Shown: positions 51,945 to 61,175, numbered from the stretch's first letter. The stretch: DNA of 64,000 bases from Chitinophagaceae bacterium (GCA_016786785.1 JAEUVR010000386.1:1-64000), one strand, 5' to 3'. Made by a program: numbers and translations. Notes: a model not told the origin generated them from the sequence alone.

Positions 51945-53027
51945 ATGCCTGATCAGATTAAACCTTTACGAATATTGGTGGTAGGATGCGGAAATATGGG
52001 AGCCTCGCATGCTTTTGCTTATCATACAGAAGACGGATTTGAAATTTGCGGGTTAGTATCCACGGGGAAAACGAAGGAAGCGTTAAATAAAAAACTGGGA
52101 GGAGGATATCCCCTGTTTGATGATTTTGAAAAAGCGCTTGAAGCGACGAATCCCGACGCCGTGTGCATTTCCACCTATCCGGATACGCATGAGCGATATG
52201 CTATCGCTTCTCTCGAAAAAGGCTGTCATGTATTTATTGAGAAGCCGCTCGCCGATTCTGTCGAAGGCGCTGAACGCGTGGCCGCAGCAGCCAAAAAAGC
52301 CAATAAAAAACTGGTCGTAGGCTATATTTTACGCCACCATCCTTCATGGGAGCGTTTTGTAGAGCTTTCACAGACGCTGGGAAAGCCATTGGCGATACGG
52401 ATGAACCTCAATCAGCAAAGCGATGGAAGCATGTGGACCTTACACCGGAACCTGATGAAGAGCCTGAGTCCGATCGTGGATTGCGGCGTACATTATATTG
52501 ACGTAATGTGCCAGATGACGCGCTCAAAACCGGTATTGGTTAGCGCTATTGGCGCCAGGCTTACCGAGGAGATACCTGCAGGCAATTATAATTATGGGCA
52601 ATTACAGATCCGGTTCGAGGATGGTTCGGTTGGATGGTACGAGGCAGGCTGGGGCCCCATGGTGAGCGAGACGGCATTTTTTGTGAAAGATGTCATAGGA
52701 CCCAAAGGGTCCGTGTCGATAGTAGCCAAAGGAGCGGGCGGCGAGGGAAAATCGAGTTCAATTGAATCGCATACCAAAACAGAGTCCCTGCGCGTACATC
52801 ATGCCGATCTGGACAAAAACGAAAAATTTCTTAAAGAGGACGATTGGATAAACCTCGAAGACGAGCCCAATCACCAGGAGTTGTGCAACCGGGAGCAACG
52901 CTATTTTCTAAAAGCCATTCGTGAAAATATTGATCTCACGGATCATGCGCAGGATGCCGTTAACAGCTTGCGGATTGCTTTTGCCTGCGATGAATCGGTT
53001 CGCACAGGCCGGATGGTCGCCTTATAG
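51945..53027 (+). CDS. Gfo/Idh/MocA family oxidoreductase, cytosolic
   Basis: The 360-residue protein has no signal, unlike the other two family members here. It shows the Rossmann motif VVGCGNMGASH at the start, VFIEKPLADS (the EKP hallmark) near residue 105 and the second domain with VDCGVHYIDVMCQMT, whose His is the usual catalytic-site residue of the family. It is an NAD(P)-linked oxidoreductase of a sugar or keto-sugar, probably working inside the cell on products made by DUF1080 protein 2. Followed by a perfect hairpin terminator. Confidence 0.9.
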   Translation: MPDQIKPLRILVVGCGNMGASHAFAYHTEDGFEICGLVSTGKTKEALNKKLGGGYPLFDDFEKALEATNPDAVCISTYPDTHERYAIASLEKGCHVFIEKPLADSVEGAERVAAAAKKANKKLVVGYILRHHPSWERFVELSQTLGKPLAIRMNLNQQSDGSMWTLHRNLMKSLSPIVDCGVHYIDVMCQMTRSKPVLVSAIGARLTEEIPAGNYNYGQLQIRFEDGSVGWYEAGWGPMVSETAFFVKDVIGPKGSVSIVAKGAGGEGKSSSIESHTKTESLRVHHADLDKNEKFLKEDDWINLEDEPNHQELCNREQRYFLKAIRENIDLTDHAQDAVNSLRIAFACDESVRTGRMVAL

Positions 53028-53055
53028 CGCCCGGATTCCTTGCAATGCTTTATAT

Positions 53056-53102
53056 AAATATCCCCTGGCAATAAAACCTTAAGACTTTACCAGGGGATAT
53101 TT
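53056..53102. terminator. 13-bp perfect stem-loop after the Gfo/Idh gene
   Basis: AAATATCCCCTGG (53056-53068) pairs without mismatch with CCAGGGGATATTT (53090-53102) over a 21-nt loop, 28 bp behind the stop codon. The AT end of the stem itself supplies the T residues. It separates the plus-strand operon from the convergent membrane-protein gene. Confidence 0.75.
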
Positions 53103-53196
53103 AATATCTATCCGTTTCCAGGGTCTGCGCGGCTACAACCGGGAGATATTAATAGCTGTTGGTTGCCGGCAGCTCATCAAATGGGGCCTACCTCGA

Positions 53197-54333
53197 TTAT
53201 ATCTTAATAAACACTTTTTTCCGGTAGAGAAAATACAGCATCAGCCATGCCAGTATCAGTCCCCCGAGCGCATCGAATGCGGGATGTAAACGCTCTGGGA
53301 GGGGCGCATACAGACCTGAAAAAAGTCGTTTGGCGCTATATGCAAAGGGGATGAAACGATAGGCAAGATAGATGGTCAGCGAATTCATGCCGATAACATG
53401 AAAGAAGAATGCCCATTTTTTTATCTTCCATACGTCAATGACAACATAAAACAAAGCAAGGGCGAGAAAAGCCATTCCCCCGGTCAGCGAGATAAATGAA
53501 CTTGACCAGAGATGTTTGTTGATAGGGAAATGCAATCCCCATACCAGACCCAGCACAACGCCTGCCGCTCCCGCGAGGACCAGCGCCTGGATCTTTTTCC
53601 CTTCCTTTTTATTTGATCGCAGGATATCGCCGGCCATTGATCCCAACACAGTGAGGCAAAGCGCCGGCAATTGGGTGATCAGCCCGTTTTCATCGTAGGT
53701 TTTTTGATTTAGGCGGCCCGGCAGAAAATGGCGATCTATCCAGCCTACCAGGTTTCCCTCGAAAGAAAGATCGCCTGCGCCGTATCCCGGCACGGGGATA
53801 AGAAACAATGCCGCATAATAAAAGATAAGAATGCCGCCAACCCACCAAAGGCGTTTAAAGAACGAGAAATTCAGGTATAGCACGGTAGCGGCAAATCCGG
53901 CAATACCAATTCTACCCAGCACGCTGGCTACGCGTATGTTAGAAGGCTCGAAGAAAGTAATAGGCGTATTCTTATCAATAATGCCAAGGATGATCAATAA
54001 AAGCATTCTTCGGAAAGCCTTTTTGTACAGGTCTGTTTTACTCAGGCCCATGGCCAATCCCTTATTCAGTGAAAAAGGAATGGAAACGCCGGCGATAAAA
54101 AGGAACAAGGGGAAGATAAAATCATAAAAAGTAAAGCCATTCCACGCAGGATGTTTTAGCTGTTGCGCCAGCGTATCTATCCAACCCCAGCCTGTATTGC
54201 CTTCAAGAAGTTCAATAAAAGCGCCTCCGCCGGAGATGAGTATCATATCAAATCCCCTAAGGGCGTCTATGGAAAACAGGCGGTTTGATTTTTGCGCAAT
54301 CGGTTGTGCGATGGGTTGTGGAGATGTGCTCAT
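53197..54333 (-). CDS. DUF5009 / heparan-alpha-glucosaminide acetyltransferase-like membrane protein
   Basis: The 378-residue inner-membrane protein has roughly ten helices. The N-terminus DALRGFDMILISGGG, followed by HPAWNGFTFYDFIFPLFLFIAGVSIPFS, is the signature of the HGSNAT/YeiB-like family (DUF5009), thought to transfer an acetyl group from cytosolic acetyl-CoA across the membrane to a sugar amine outside. The usual central histidine could be that in WNGF or AWLMLY neighbours and is not certain. It may modify amino sugars released by the surrounding enzymes. Monocistronic. Confidence 0.85.
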   Translation of the reverse strand: MSTSPQPIAQPIAQKSNRLFSIDALRGFDMILISGGGAFIELLEGNTGWGWIDTLAQQLKHPAWNGFTFYDFIFPLFLFIAGVSIPFSLNKGLAMGLSKTDLYKKAFRRMLLLIILGIIDKNTPITFFEPSNIRVASVLGRIGIAGFAATVLYLNFSFFKRLWWVGGILIFYYAALFLIPVPGYGAGDLSFEGNLVGWIDRHFLPGRLNQKTYDENGLITQLPALCLTVLGSMAGDILRSNKKEGKKIQALVLAGAAGVVLGLVWGLHFPINKHLWSSSFISLTGGMAFLALALFYVVIDVWKIKKWAFFFHVIGMNSLTIYLAYRFIPFAYSAKRLFSGLYAPLPERLHPAFDALGGLILAWLMLYFLYRKKVFIKI

Positions 54334-54553
54334 GAGTTAGGCGTCTTCGACGGTTTATTTAGAAATATAAAATACCTGCTATGCTCCCTGCGGAGCTCGT
54401 ATACTTTTATACCGAACTTTTAATCGGTTATTAAAGTAAAATAAAATAGCGAGATCGTCCCAACTATTTTATCAGCCAATGGGATAAGGCTGGTAATAAA
54501 AGCTGGCTTCGATCATCTTATTAAAGACGAATTTCGATAGACGTATAACTATT

Positions 54554-55567
54554 CTAATCGCCTTTAATTCTTCTTATAAAATAAGAGAGTTCGCTCCTGT
54601 TCCACCCTGCGAAGCGTCCGCGCTGTACCACCAGTTCGTTGTCGCCCTCCGGGCGATCCAGGAAATAATGAAATACAAATTTTTCTCTCGGATACTGCCA
54701 GCCCAGTATCTGGCCGAACCGGAGATCATTGAACACCAAGGTATCGCCCCATTTTTCTACCGTATAGAACTGCTGGGAAAAACGCATCAGGTATTGCAGG
54801 TCCTGCCGATCCCTGACAGGGGCCAGTAAGGAGTCGTTCCGAGGAAAATATTCGAATGCTATTTTTTTCCGGCTATCCAATAATGATCGAAAGCCGACAT
54901 AATAACCGTCGTCGTTGCCTGCCACTACGTACCACAGGAGATTGTTCATTGGCGTAGGAGTGGTGAAATACCGGCTATAAGGGATAGCCTGTTCATGCAG
55001 GATTTCCTTTACATCGGCGCTGATCTTTACTTTATTAATAGCGCAGATCCCCAGGTAAAAGAAGGGAATGATCACCCCGAATCTCCACCAGAATCGCCTG
55101 CGGGGATGATAGCTGTTCAGGATAAATAACATGATGATGGCTACGCCCGGCCATAAGGAAAAAAGAGGGTCGGCGACATATATGGCGTTAAACGAGAACC
55201 GGAGATGGCTGAAAGGCTCGAACCATCCTATTCCATAATTGTTGAAAGCATCCAGCAACAAATGCAGCGAGATCTCGGCGGCGAAAAATATCAGCCATTT
55301 ACGGAAGCGGATATTGTGAGGGCGGTGTATGCGTTCCGCCGTCAGCGCCAACACGGGCGAGATCAGCAGGGCAAATAAAAGAGAATGCGTAAACCCCCTG
55401 TGCGCAAGCAGGTTTTCAGGGATATTCAGCCAGAGCCCGGCGATAAAGTCGACGTCCGGAGCGCTTTGCGCCAGGGCGCCCCAGAGCATGGCTTTTTTTC
55501 CAAAACCTTTTCCGAAAAAAGCTTCGCCAACGCAGGCGCCCAATGCTATGTGGGTAAGAGAATCCAT
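54554..55567 (-). CDS. YdjM-like membrane-bound metal-dependent hydrolase (DUF457)
   Basis: The 337-residue protein starts MDSLTHIALGACVGEAFFG and contains APDVDFIAG and AHRGFTHSLLFALLISP, the His/Asp set of the YdjM/DUF457 family of putative membrane-bound metal-dependent hydrolases. There are about four membrane helices in the first 190 residues, and a soluble C-terminal part (about 195-337) with a mostly beta composition. Role unknown; related proteins occur in many bacteria. Not obviously linked to its neighbours. Confidence 0.88.
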   Translation of the reverse strand: MDSLTHIALGACVGEAFFGKGFGKKAMLWGALAQSAPDVDFIAGLWLNIPENLLAHRGFTHSLLFALLISPVLALTAERIHRPHNIRFRKWLIFFAAEISLHLLLDAFNNYGIGWFEPFSHLRFSFNAIYVADPLFSLWPGVAIIMLFILNSYHPRRRFWWRFGVIIPFFYLGICAINKVKISADVKEILHEQAIPYSRYFTTPTPMNNLLWYVVAGNDDGYYVGFRSLLDSRKKIAFEYFPRNDSLLAPVRDRQDLQYLMRFSQQFYTVEKWGDTLVFNDLRFGQILGWQYPREKFVFHYFLDRPEGDNELVVQRGRFAGWNRSELSYFIRRIKGD

Positions 55568-55685
55568 TTCAGGAATAAAGCCGGCCTAAAAGATTAACCG
55601 TTAACAGAATAGAACGACCCCGCAAATGTATCATTTCCGGGCTGTTTTCTACTGTTATTTCCATGACCTGTCTTGAAGAAAATTT

Positions 55686-56591
55686 TTAGATAACAGGACG
55701 TGCCGGCGAAATTGTTTCGGCTAAGTTTAAAAAATGGCTTTTACGGTACTCGAGCGGGGTCATCCCGACTTTTTTCTTGAAGAAAAGATTAAAATGAGAT
55801 TGATTGTGAAAGCCGCATTCATAAAGAATATGGGCAACGGGATCATCGCCTTCGATCAGCATCTTGCAGGCATTGCTTATACGGATTTCTACAATGAAAT
55901 CGGTAAAGGATTTACCAGTATGGCGTTTGAAATAACGGGAGAAAGAAGAAGTGTTCATAAAAACAAGGGACGCCGCTTTTTCTAACGCTATATCTTCCCT
56001 GAAATTCTTAAAAATATAATCGCAAACGGTATTTATTCGACTCGCATCCTCCATACGGGTAGCGGTCATGAAACCTTCTCCGCTCAGAAGCGTATATTGA
56101 TTACAGCGAGAAAGAATATCAAGTATGGTCAGTAGAATAATGTAACGCTGCATTCCGGTTTCCTGCAAAAGATCGGTCATATGCCGGGCAATGACCTTTC
56201 TTACCGACTCGTGAAAGATCATGCCGCGTTTGGCAATATGGATCAGCTTTAATATTTCGGCGATCTCGGGTATGTCCTTCCTGTCCAACCCTATATTGTC
56301 GGGAGAAAAACGGATCACTATGGCGTCGACCAGCTTTTCTGATCCGGGCTGGTAATAGTCTGCATCGCTTTTCCAGAGATGGGGCAGCCCCGCGCCTACC
56401 AGCGTTAGCTCCCCGGGCGCGAACCGCTCTATATTGTTGCCCACAAACCTGGTTCCCGTACTTTGGACAATATAATTTAATTCCAATTCGGGATGAAAAT
56501 GCCAGGGAACAAAAAAGTGAGCGCCGGTAAATCGGGCGGCATGAAAGGATTCGTCGGGATTATTTACGACTTTTACGAATTGGGGTCGCAT
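55686..56591 (-). CDS. AraC-family transcriptional regulator
   Basis: The 301-residue protein has an N-terminal cupin sensor (PWHFHPELELNYIVQSTGTR, FAPGELTLVGAGLPHLW) and a C-terminal double helix-turn-helix with VFMNTSSFSRYFKRHTGKSF and HILYECGFHNQSHFNLFFKK, both standard AraC/XylS hallmarks. It is divergent from the dioxygenase gene at 56742 (150-bp gap), so it most likely controls that gene, perhaps together with the Gfo/Idh gene behind it. Confidence 0.94.
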   Translation of the reverse strand: MRPQFVKVVNNPDESFHAARFTGAHFFVPWHFHPELELNYIVQSTGTRFVGNNIERFAPGELTLVGAGLPHLWKSDADYYQPGSEKLVDAIVIRFSPDNIGLDRKDIPEIAEILKLIHIAKRGMIFHESVRKVIARHMTDLLQETGMQRYIILLTILDILSRCNQYTLLSGEGFMTATRMEDASRINTVCDYIFKNFREDIALEKAASLVFMNTSSFSRYFKRHTGKSFTDFIVEIRISNACKMLIEGDDPVAHILYECGFHNQSHFNLFFKKKVGMTPLEYRKSHFLNLAETISPARPVI

Positions 56592-56677
56592 GTCAATATT
56601 AGTTGCTTGTCAATGTTAAAAATACGGCTATTTTGGCCAGGCTATCCTATTGGTGCAAAAAAAACATTGGAAAATGC

Positions 56678-56740
56678 TTTTATATTAATTGATTGTTCGG
56701 ACCATGAATGGTAGTTTTATTTTATATTAAAATCAATCAA
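56678..56740. promoter_or_regulatory. candidate AraC operator between the regulator and PhyH genes
   Basis: An 11-bp exact direct repeat, TTTTATATTAA, lies at 56678-56688 and 56720-56730 (42 bp, four helical turns apart). Overlapping it is a 7-bp inverted repeat, TTGATTG (56689-56695) with CAATCAA (56734-56740), which ends just before the ATG at 56742. Direct half-sites at whole-turn spacing fit the way AraC-type dimers bind. Confidence 0.5.
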
Positions 56741-56741
56741 G

Positions 56742-57569
56742 ATGGGAAAGTTTAAAAAATTATCAATGGCGGATAAAGCCGCGTTTGACGCCGATGGATA
56801 TGTCGTCGTTAAGTCTTTTTATTCAAAAGAAGAAATTGATCTTTTAATGCAAGCGGCGGAAAATGATAATGTGATCAGGCGCAATACTTACGGAAGGGAG
56901 GATAAAGAGGGGAATACGACTAAACTGGCGCTATGGTACGATCTGAACGATAATATATACAGCAGGTTTGCCCGTTCCGAAAGAATGTATAGAGGGGTTG
57001 AATTATTGCTGAACGACCAACCGGCTCATTTCCATACCAAGCTCATGCAGAAAGAACCTTTTGTGGGAGGCGCCTGGGAATGGCACCAGGATTATGGGTA
57101 TTGGTACAATGATGGTTTTTTGTTTCCCGACATGATCAGCGTAATGGTGGCGCTTTCGGAAGCCAATAAGGAAAACGGGTGTTTGCAGGTGGTCAGGGGA
57201 TCTCATTTAATGGGTAGGGTAGAGCATGGCATGGCCGGGGGACAGAAAGGCGCCGATATGGAAAAAGTAGGTATAGCGCTGGAACGCATGGAATTGGTAT
57301 ATGTGGAATTAGAGCCGGGGGATACCCTGTTTTTTCATTGCAACCTCTTACACCGTTCCGATAAGAATACCAGCCCCACGCCGAGATGGTCGTTGATATC
57401 TACTTTTAACCTGGTAAAAAATAAGCCGTATAAGGAACAACGCTCTTCCTGTTATACGCCCATTGAGCCCATTCCGGATGAATTGATTATGGAAGGAGAC
57501 CTGGTCCTGCATGCGGCGGACGGGGGTTTTCGCCGCCCGAATGATCTGCCGGGAGCAATTAAAAAATAA
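56742..57569 (+). CDS. phytanoyl-CoA dioxygenase (PhyH)-family Fe(II)/2-oxoglutarate oxygenase
   Basis: The 275-residue protein has the iron facial triad: His115 and Asp117 in WEWHQDYGYW and His204 in NLLHRSDKN, with Arg215 in TPRWSL as likely 2-oxoglutarate ligand. Such enzymes hydroxylate small molecules (lipids, amino acids, ectoine, sugars) with molecular oxygen. The substrate is open. It lies 61 bp before a Gfo/Idh/MocA gene and opposite an AraC regulator, so a small inducible catabolic unit is likely. Confidence 0.9.
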   Translation: MGKFKKLSMADKAAFDADGYVVVKSFYSKEEIDLLMQAAENDNVIRRNTYGREDKEGNTTKLALWYDLNDNIYSRFARSERMYRGVELLLNDQPAHFHTKLMQKEPFVGGAWEWHQDYGYWYNDGFLFPDMISVMVALSEANKENGCLQVVRGSHLMGRVEHGMAGGQKGADMEKVGIALERMELVYVELEPGDTLFFHCNLLHRSDKNTSPTPRWSLISTFNLVKNKPYKEQRSSCYTPIEPIPDELIMEGDLVLHAADGGFRRPNDLPGAIKK

Positions 57570-57630
57570 AACCGGAATAGGGTCGCCGCCGCGACGTTCT
57601 GACATCATTATTCATCTTTAATTTTAATCA

Positions 57631-59001
57631 ATGACCCAAAGAAGAGAGTTTATTAAAAAGGCATTAATAGGCGCCGCAGGCGCAGGCATCGGCGGAATCG
57701 GCCTTAGCGCTAAATCTTACGCGTCCATCATTGGCGCTAACAACCGCGTTAACCTTGCCGTTATAGGAATACATGGAATGGGGCAGGGGCATATCCAATC
57801 TTATTCAAACTTAAAGGACGTATCTGTGAACGCGCTTTGCGATGTGGACAGCAACCTTTTTAATGAAAGGATCAAAAAACACTTTACCGATAAAAACCTG
57901 CCCAAGCCTAAAACCTATACGGATATGAGAAGGCTTTTTGAAGATAAGCAGGTCGACGCCGTTTCGATCGTGACGCCTAATCACTGGCATGCGCTGGCGG
58001 CAATATGGGCGATTCAGGCCGGCAAACATGTATCCGTGGAAAAACCCTGCTGTCATAATTTTTACGAAGGGCAGAAGCTAGTGGAAGCCGCTGAAAAGTA
58101 CAAGGTTGTTGTACAGGATGGCGCTGAGCAGCGCAGCAATCCCTGCGCGCAGACAATGGCGGCTTTTCTGCATGCGGGAAAGCTTGGCGAAGTGTATATG
58201 GCAAAAGGACTTTGTTATAAATGGCGGGATACGATAGGTAAAACTCCCGACGGGCCTGTTCCTGCCGGCGTTGATTATGATCTCTGGCTGGGTCCTGCGC
58301 CCAAACGCCCGTTCTCGAAAAATCGTTTTCATTACAACTGGCATTGGAACTGGGATTATGGCAATGGAGATATGGGCAACCAGGGCGTTCATGAAATGGA
58401 TATTGCCCGCTGGGGACTTGGCGTTAGCTTACCTACGAAGATCACGGCTATGGGCGGTCATTTTATGTTTGACGACGATCAGCAAACGCCCAACGATATG
58501 ATTGCCATCTTTGAATTCCCCAACGCTAATGGCGGGGGAGATAAGAAAAAAATACTGCAGTTTGAGGTCCGGCATTGGATCAGCAACCGCGAAGGGGTAA
58601 AAAGCGAAAATCCGCAGCACGGCAATGATTATATGATCAGCGCTGACAATACCGTAGGCAACCTGTTCTTTGGCGAAAAAGGGTTTATGACAAAAAATGT
58701 CAATGAGTGGCAGACGTTCATGGGAAAAGAACGCGCGCCGGGCGAGAAAGGAGAAGGACTGGGAGATCATTACCAGGATTTTGTGAACGCGATCCGGGCA
58801 AACGATCAGCGTCTCGCCAATGGGGATATACGGGAAGGGTTTTATTCCTGCGCGCTTATCCATTTTGCAAATATATCTTTTCGATTAGGCAGGACCCTCA
58901 ACTTCGATCCTGAGAAGATGCAATTCGTCAACGATCCCGAGGCGAATGCTATGATGACCCGCAACTATCGCGCTCCCTTTATCATACCGGATAAGCCTTA
59001 A
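57631..59001 (+). CDS. Gfo/Idh/MocA family oxidoreductase, exported (Tat-like signal)
   Basis: The 456-residue protein starts TQRREFIKKALIGAAGAGIGG, a twin-arginine signal, so the mature enzyme is likely periplasmic with bound NAD(P). The Rossmann motif is VIGIHGMGQGH; the hallmark SVEKPCCHN follows near residue 135; the substrate domain contains NYDW-type WHWNWDYGNGDMGNQGVHEMD and a GDHYQDF helix. Closest in style to the exported oxidoreductases next to DUF1080 genes and perhaps the third enzyme of that kind in the window. It is the last gene before ECF locus 3. Confidence 0.9.
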   Translation: MTQRREFIKKALIGAAGAGIGGIGLSAKSYASIIGANNRVNLAVIGIHGMGQGHIQSYSNLKDVSVNALCDVDSNLFNERIKKHFTDKNLPKPKTYTDMRRLFEDKQVDAVSIVTPNHWHALAAIWAIQAGKHVSVEKPCCHNFYEGQKLVEAAEKYKVVVQDGAEQRSNPCAQTMAAFLHAGKLGEVYMAKGLCYKWRDTIGKTPDGPVPAGVDYDLWLGPAPKRPFSKNRFHYNWHWNWDYGNGDMGNQGVHEMDIARWGLGVSLPTKITAMGGHFMFDDDQQTPNDMIAIFEFPNANGGGDKKKILQFEVRHWISNREGVKSENPQHGNDYMISADNTVGNLFFGEKGFMTKNVNEWQTFMGKERAPGEKGEGLGDHYQDFVNAIRANDQRLANGDIREGFYSCALIHFANISFRLGRTLNFDPEKMQFVNDPEANAMMTRNYRAPFIIPDKP

Positions 59002-59151
59002 CTGAATAAAACGTTGATACGTTGTTAGGAACGGCGTACGTCGCTTTTTATACGCGTAGAAATGAAGGCGCGCCTGTTTACAATCGCATGGCTCACGCGT
59101 AGGACGGGCGGTTTGGCGATACGATTAAAATTATCGTCCGTGAAATTTATG

Positions 59152-59159
59152 TATATTTG
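59152..59159 (+). promoter_or_regulatory. putative -7 box of ECF sigma gene 3
   Basis: TATATTTG matches the Bacteroidota -7 consensus TAnnTTTG exactly and lies 21 bp before the TTG start at 59181. No matching -33 TTG was found at 19-20 bp upstream, so this is only a partial promoter match. Confidence 0.35.
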
Positions 59160-59180
59160 ATCTAAATGTAATATTTAGCG

Positions 59181-59762
59181 TTGCCTGAGATCTCTACATA
59201 CCATGTGAATGAGCTGATTGCTCGCGTGTCGCAGGGCGATGAGGCTTCTTTCAAACAATTATACGATCTCTACAGGGACAGGATATTTTCTATATCCTTC
59301 AAGTTTGCCGGTTCCAGGGTTTTGGCGGAAGACATCATGCAGGAGGTATTTATAAAGTTATGGCTGCATAGAGAAAAACTTTCCGATATCCGTTCTTTCG
59401 ACGCTTACCTCAATGTCATTACGCGTAATCATATTCTTAATTACCTGAGAAAACTTTCTTTCGAAGAGAGTTTTTTAAGGAGCCTGAGCGCCGGGGAAGC
59501 GCCTGTTATTCAGGGTAATTTTGATGCAGTCGCTTATAATGAATTGCAGGGCGCTTTACATAAGGCTGTTTCCCTTCTTCCGCCGCAACAAAAAAAAGCA
59601 TATTTCCTGAGCCGTATGGAAGGGCTAAAATATGAGGAGATCTCGACCTGTTTAAACATTTCACGCAGCGCCGTAAAAAATCATATCGTGGAAGCCCGCC
59701 GTTTCATTAAAAATTACCTTCATCATTATGCGGGCGCGTTGGTATTTTGGCTCCTGTCCTAA
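59181..59762 (+). CDS. ECF-type RNA polymerase sigma factor 3
   Basis: The 193-residue protein has sigma region 2 (EASFKQLYDLYRDRIFSISF, AEDIMQEVFIKLWLHREKL) and region 4 (LPPQQKKAYFLSRMEGLKYEEISTCLNIS). A stop codon at 59169 leaves TTG at 59181 as the only full-length start, as in ECF gene 1. Pairs with fecR-like gene 3, 81 bp downstream. Confidence 0.93.
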   Translation: MPEISTYHVNELIARVSQGDEASFKQLYDLYRDRIFSISFKFAGSRVLAEDIMQEVFIKLWLHREKLSDIRSFDAYLNVITRNHILNYLRKLSFEESFLRSLSAGEAPVIQGNFDAVAYNELQGALHKAVSLLPPQQKKAYFLSRMEGLKYEEISTCLNISRSAVKNHIVEARRFIKNYLHHYAGALVFWLLS

Positions 59763-59843
59763 ATTTTTGCGCTCTACCTGCCCTCTTTTTGTTTTCATGT
59801 GTCTATAATAGACAGGGGTATCCCTGCTATTAAATTAAAGTAA

Positions 59844-61040
59844 ATGGAGAACCCAGTTTCCCGATTAGCCTATTTGTTTTATCGCTTTTTAGAGAATAGT
59901 CTCCAACCGGGCGAGCGGCAGGAATTCCTGGACCTTGTCGGCCGTGAAGAAAATATGGAGGAGCTTAATTTATTAATAGATGAAAGCATACGCGAAGGAC
60001 GGGTCGATCGGAAGATAGACCGGGAACGCGCCGGCCTGCTATTTGATCAGATTATGTATAAGGCGTCTGATAAACGGGCGACGCCGGTCGTTTCTATCCG
60101 GAGAGTCAATTATTTTAAATGGGTTGCCGCGGTTGCGCTGATGGCTACGCTTAGCGGCGCTTATTTCTTTTTTGTTAAGGATAACGCGGCTCGCGGGGTA
60201 GCAGAACAAAAGCTCATTCCTGGAACCCAGGCGATCGTCTCTCCCGGAAGCGAGAAGGCCACCCTCACGCTGGGCAATGGTTTGGTTATCCAACTGGATA
60301 CTGCCCGCAACGGGACTTTGGCCCTGCAGAGCAATGCCGAGATTGTCAAGCTGGATGACGGAACAGTTCTCTACCGGCCCGGGAATCTTCCTGTTGATAA
60401 GGAAATATCTTTTAATACGATAAAAACGCCAAGCGGGGGACAATACCAGATCGTGCTTCCCGACGGCACCAGGGTATGGCTCAATGCGGCGAGCGCGCTG
60501 AGATTCCCTTCTCATTTTTCGGAAAAGAACCGCGAAGTGGCCTTATCGGGAGAAGCCTACTTTGAAGTGGCCAGGGACCCGGGAGCGCCCTTTGTCGTTT
60601 CGGTCGGTCAAAGCGCTGTAACGGTTTTAGGTACGCATTTTAACATAAATGGCTATGGAGATGAGGAAGATCTTTGTACAACCCTGTTAGAAGGGTCGGT
60701 AAGGTTTTCAAACGGGGCTACCGAAAGGACTCTTGAACCGGGGCAGCAGGCAAGGTTGAATCGTAATAGCTCGGCGGTTTCGGTTCATAAGGCGGATATA
60801 GACCAGGTCATGGGTTGGAAGAATGGCTTTTTTGAATTTGATAACATAGACTTAGCCGCCATCATGCGCCAGATCTCCAGATGGTATGATGTTGACGTCG
60901 TATATCAGTCGATCGATAAAAATAAAAAATTAGGCGGCGGTATCAGTAGAAAATCGGCGCTGCCGGATCTGCTTCGTTTATTGGAGAATAGCGGGGTGAA
61001 GACGCGACTGGAAGGCAGAACGCTTATTGTAGGAAACTAA
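59844..61040 (+). CDS. FecR-family sigma regulator 3
   Basis: The 398-residue protein has a cytosolic N-terminus, one membrane helix (about 92-111, KWVAAVALMATLSGAYFFF), the periplasmic FecR domain with TPSGGQYQIVLPDGTRVWLN and GEAYFEVARD, and the C-terminal DUF4974 part (FFEFDNIDLAAIMRQISRWY). Partner of ECF sigma 3 and, through its periplasmic part, of the receptor encoded from 61273. Confidence 0.95.
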   Translation: MENPVSRLAYLFYRFLENSLQPGERQEFLDLVGREENMEELNLLIDESIREGRVDRKIDRERAGLLFDQIMYKASDKRATPVVSIRRVNYFKWVAAVALMATLSGAYFFFVKDNAARGVAEQKLIPGTQAIVSPGSEKATLTLGNGLVIQLDTARNGTLALQSNAEIVKLDDGTVLYRPGNLPVDKEISFNTIKTPSGGQYQIVLPDGTRVWLNAASALRFPSHFSEKNREVALSGEAYFEVARDPGAPFVVSVGQSAVTVLGTHFNINGYGDEEDLCTTLLEGSVRFSNGATERTLEPGQQARLNRNSSAVSVHKADIDQVMGWKNGFFEFDNIDLAAIMRQISRWYDVDVVYQSIDKNKKLGGGISRKSALPDLLRLLENSGVKTRLEGRTLIVGN

Positions 61041-61175
61041 GCCCTGTTATTTAAATAAAATCCGATAACAACAAGAGCTACTGAAATTCTATAACTAAAC
61101 CGTATTGTTTAATTAAAACTATCGCGTATGGAATAAAAAAATGATGAATTATTCTCAGCGATGAACTATATAAAA

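Noticed and set aside
59001-59180. Hairpins after the third Gfo/Idh gene as terminator
   Set aside because: The short GC-rich repeats around 59030-59060 are imperfect and the best stem is below six pairs.
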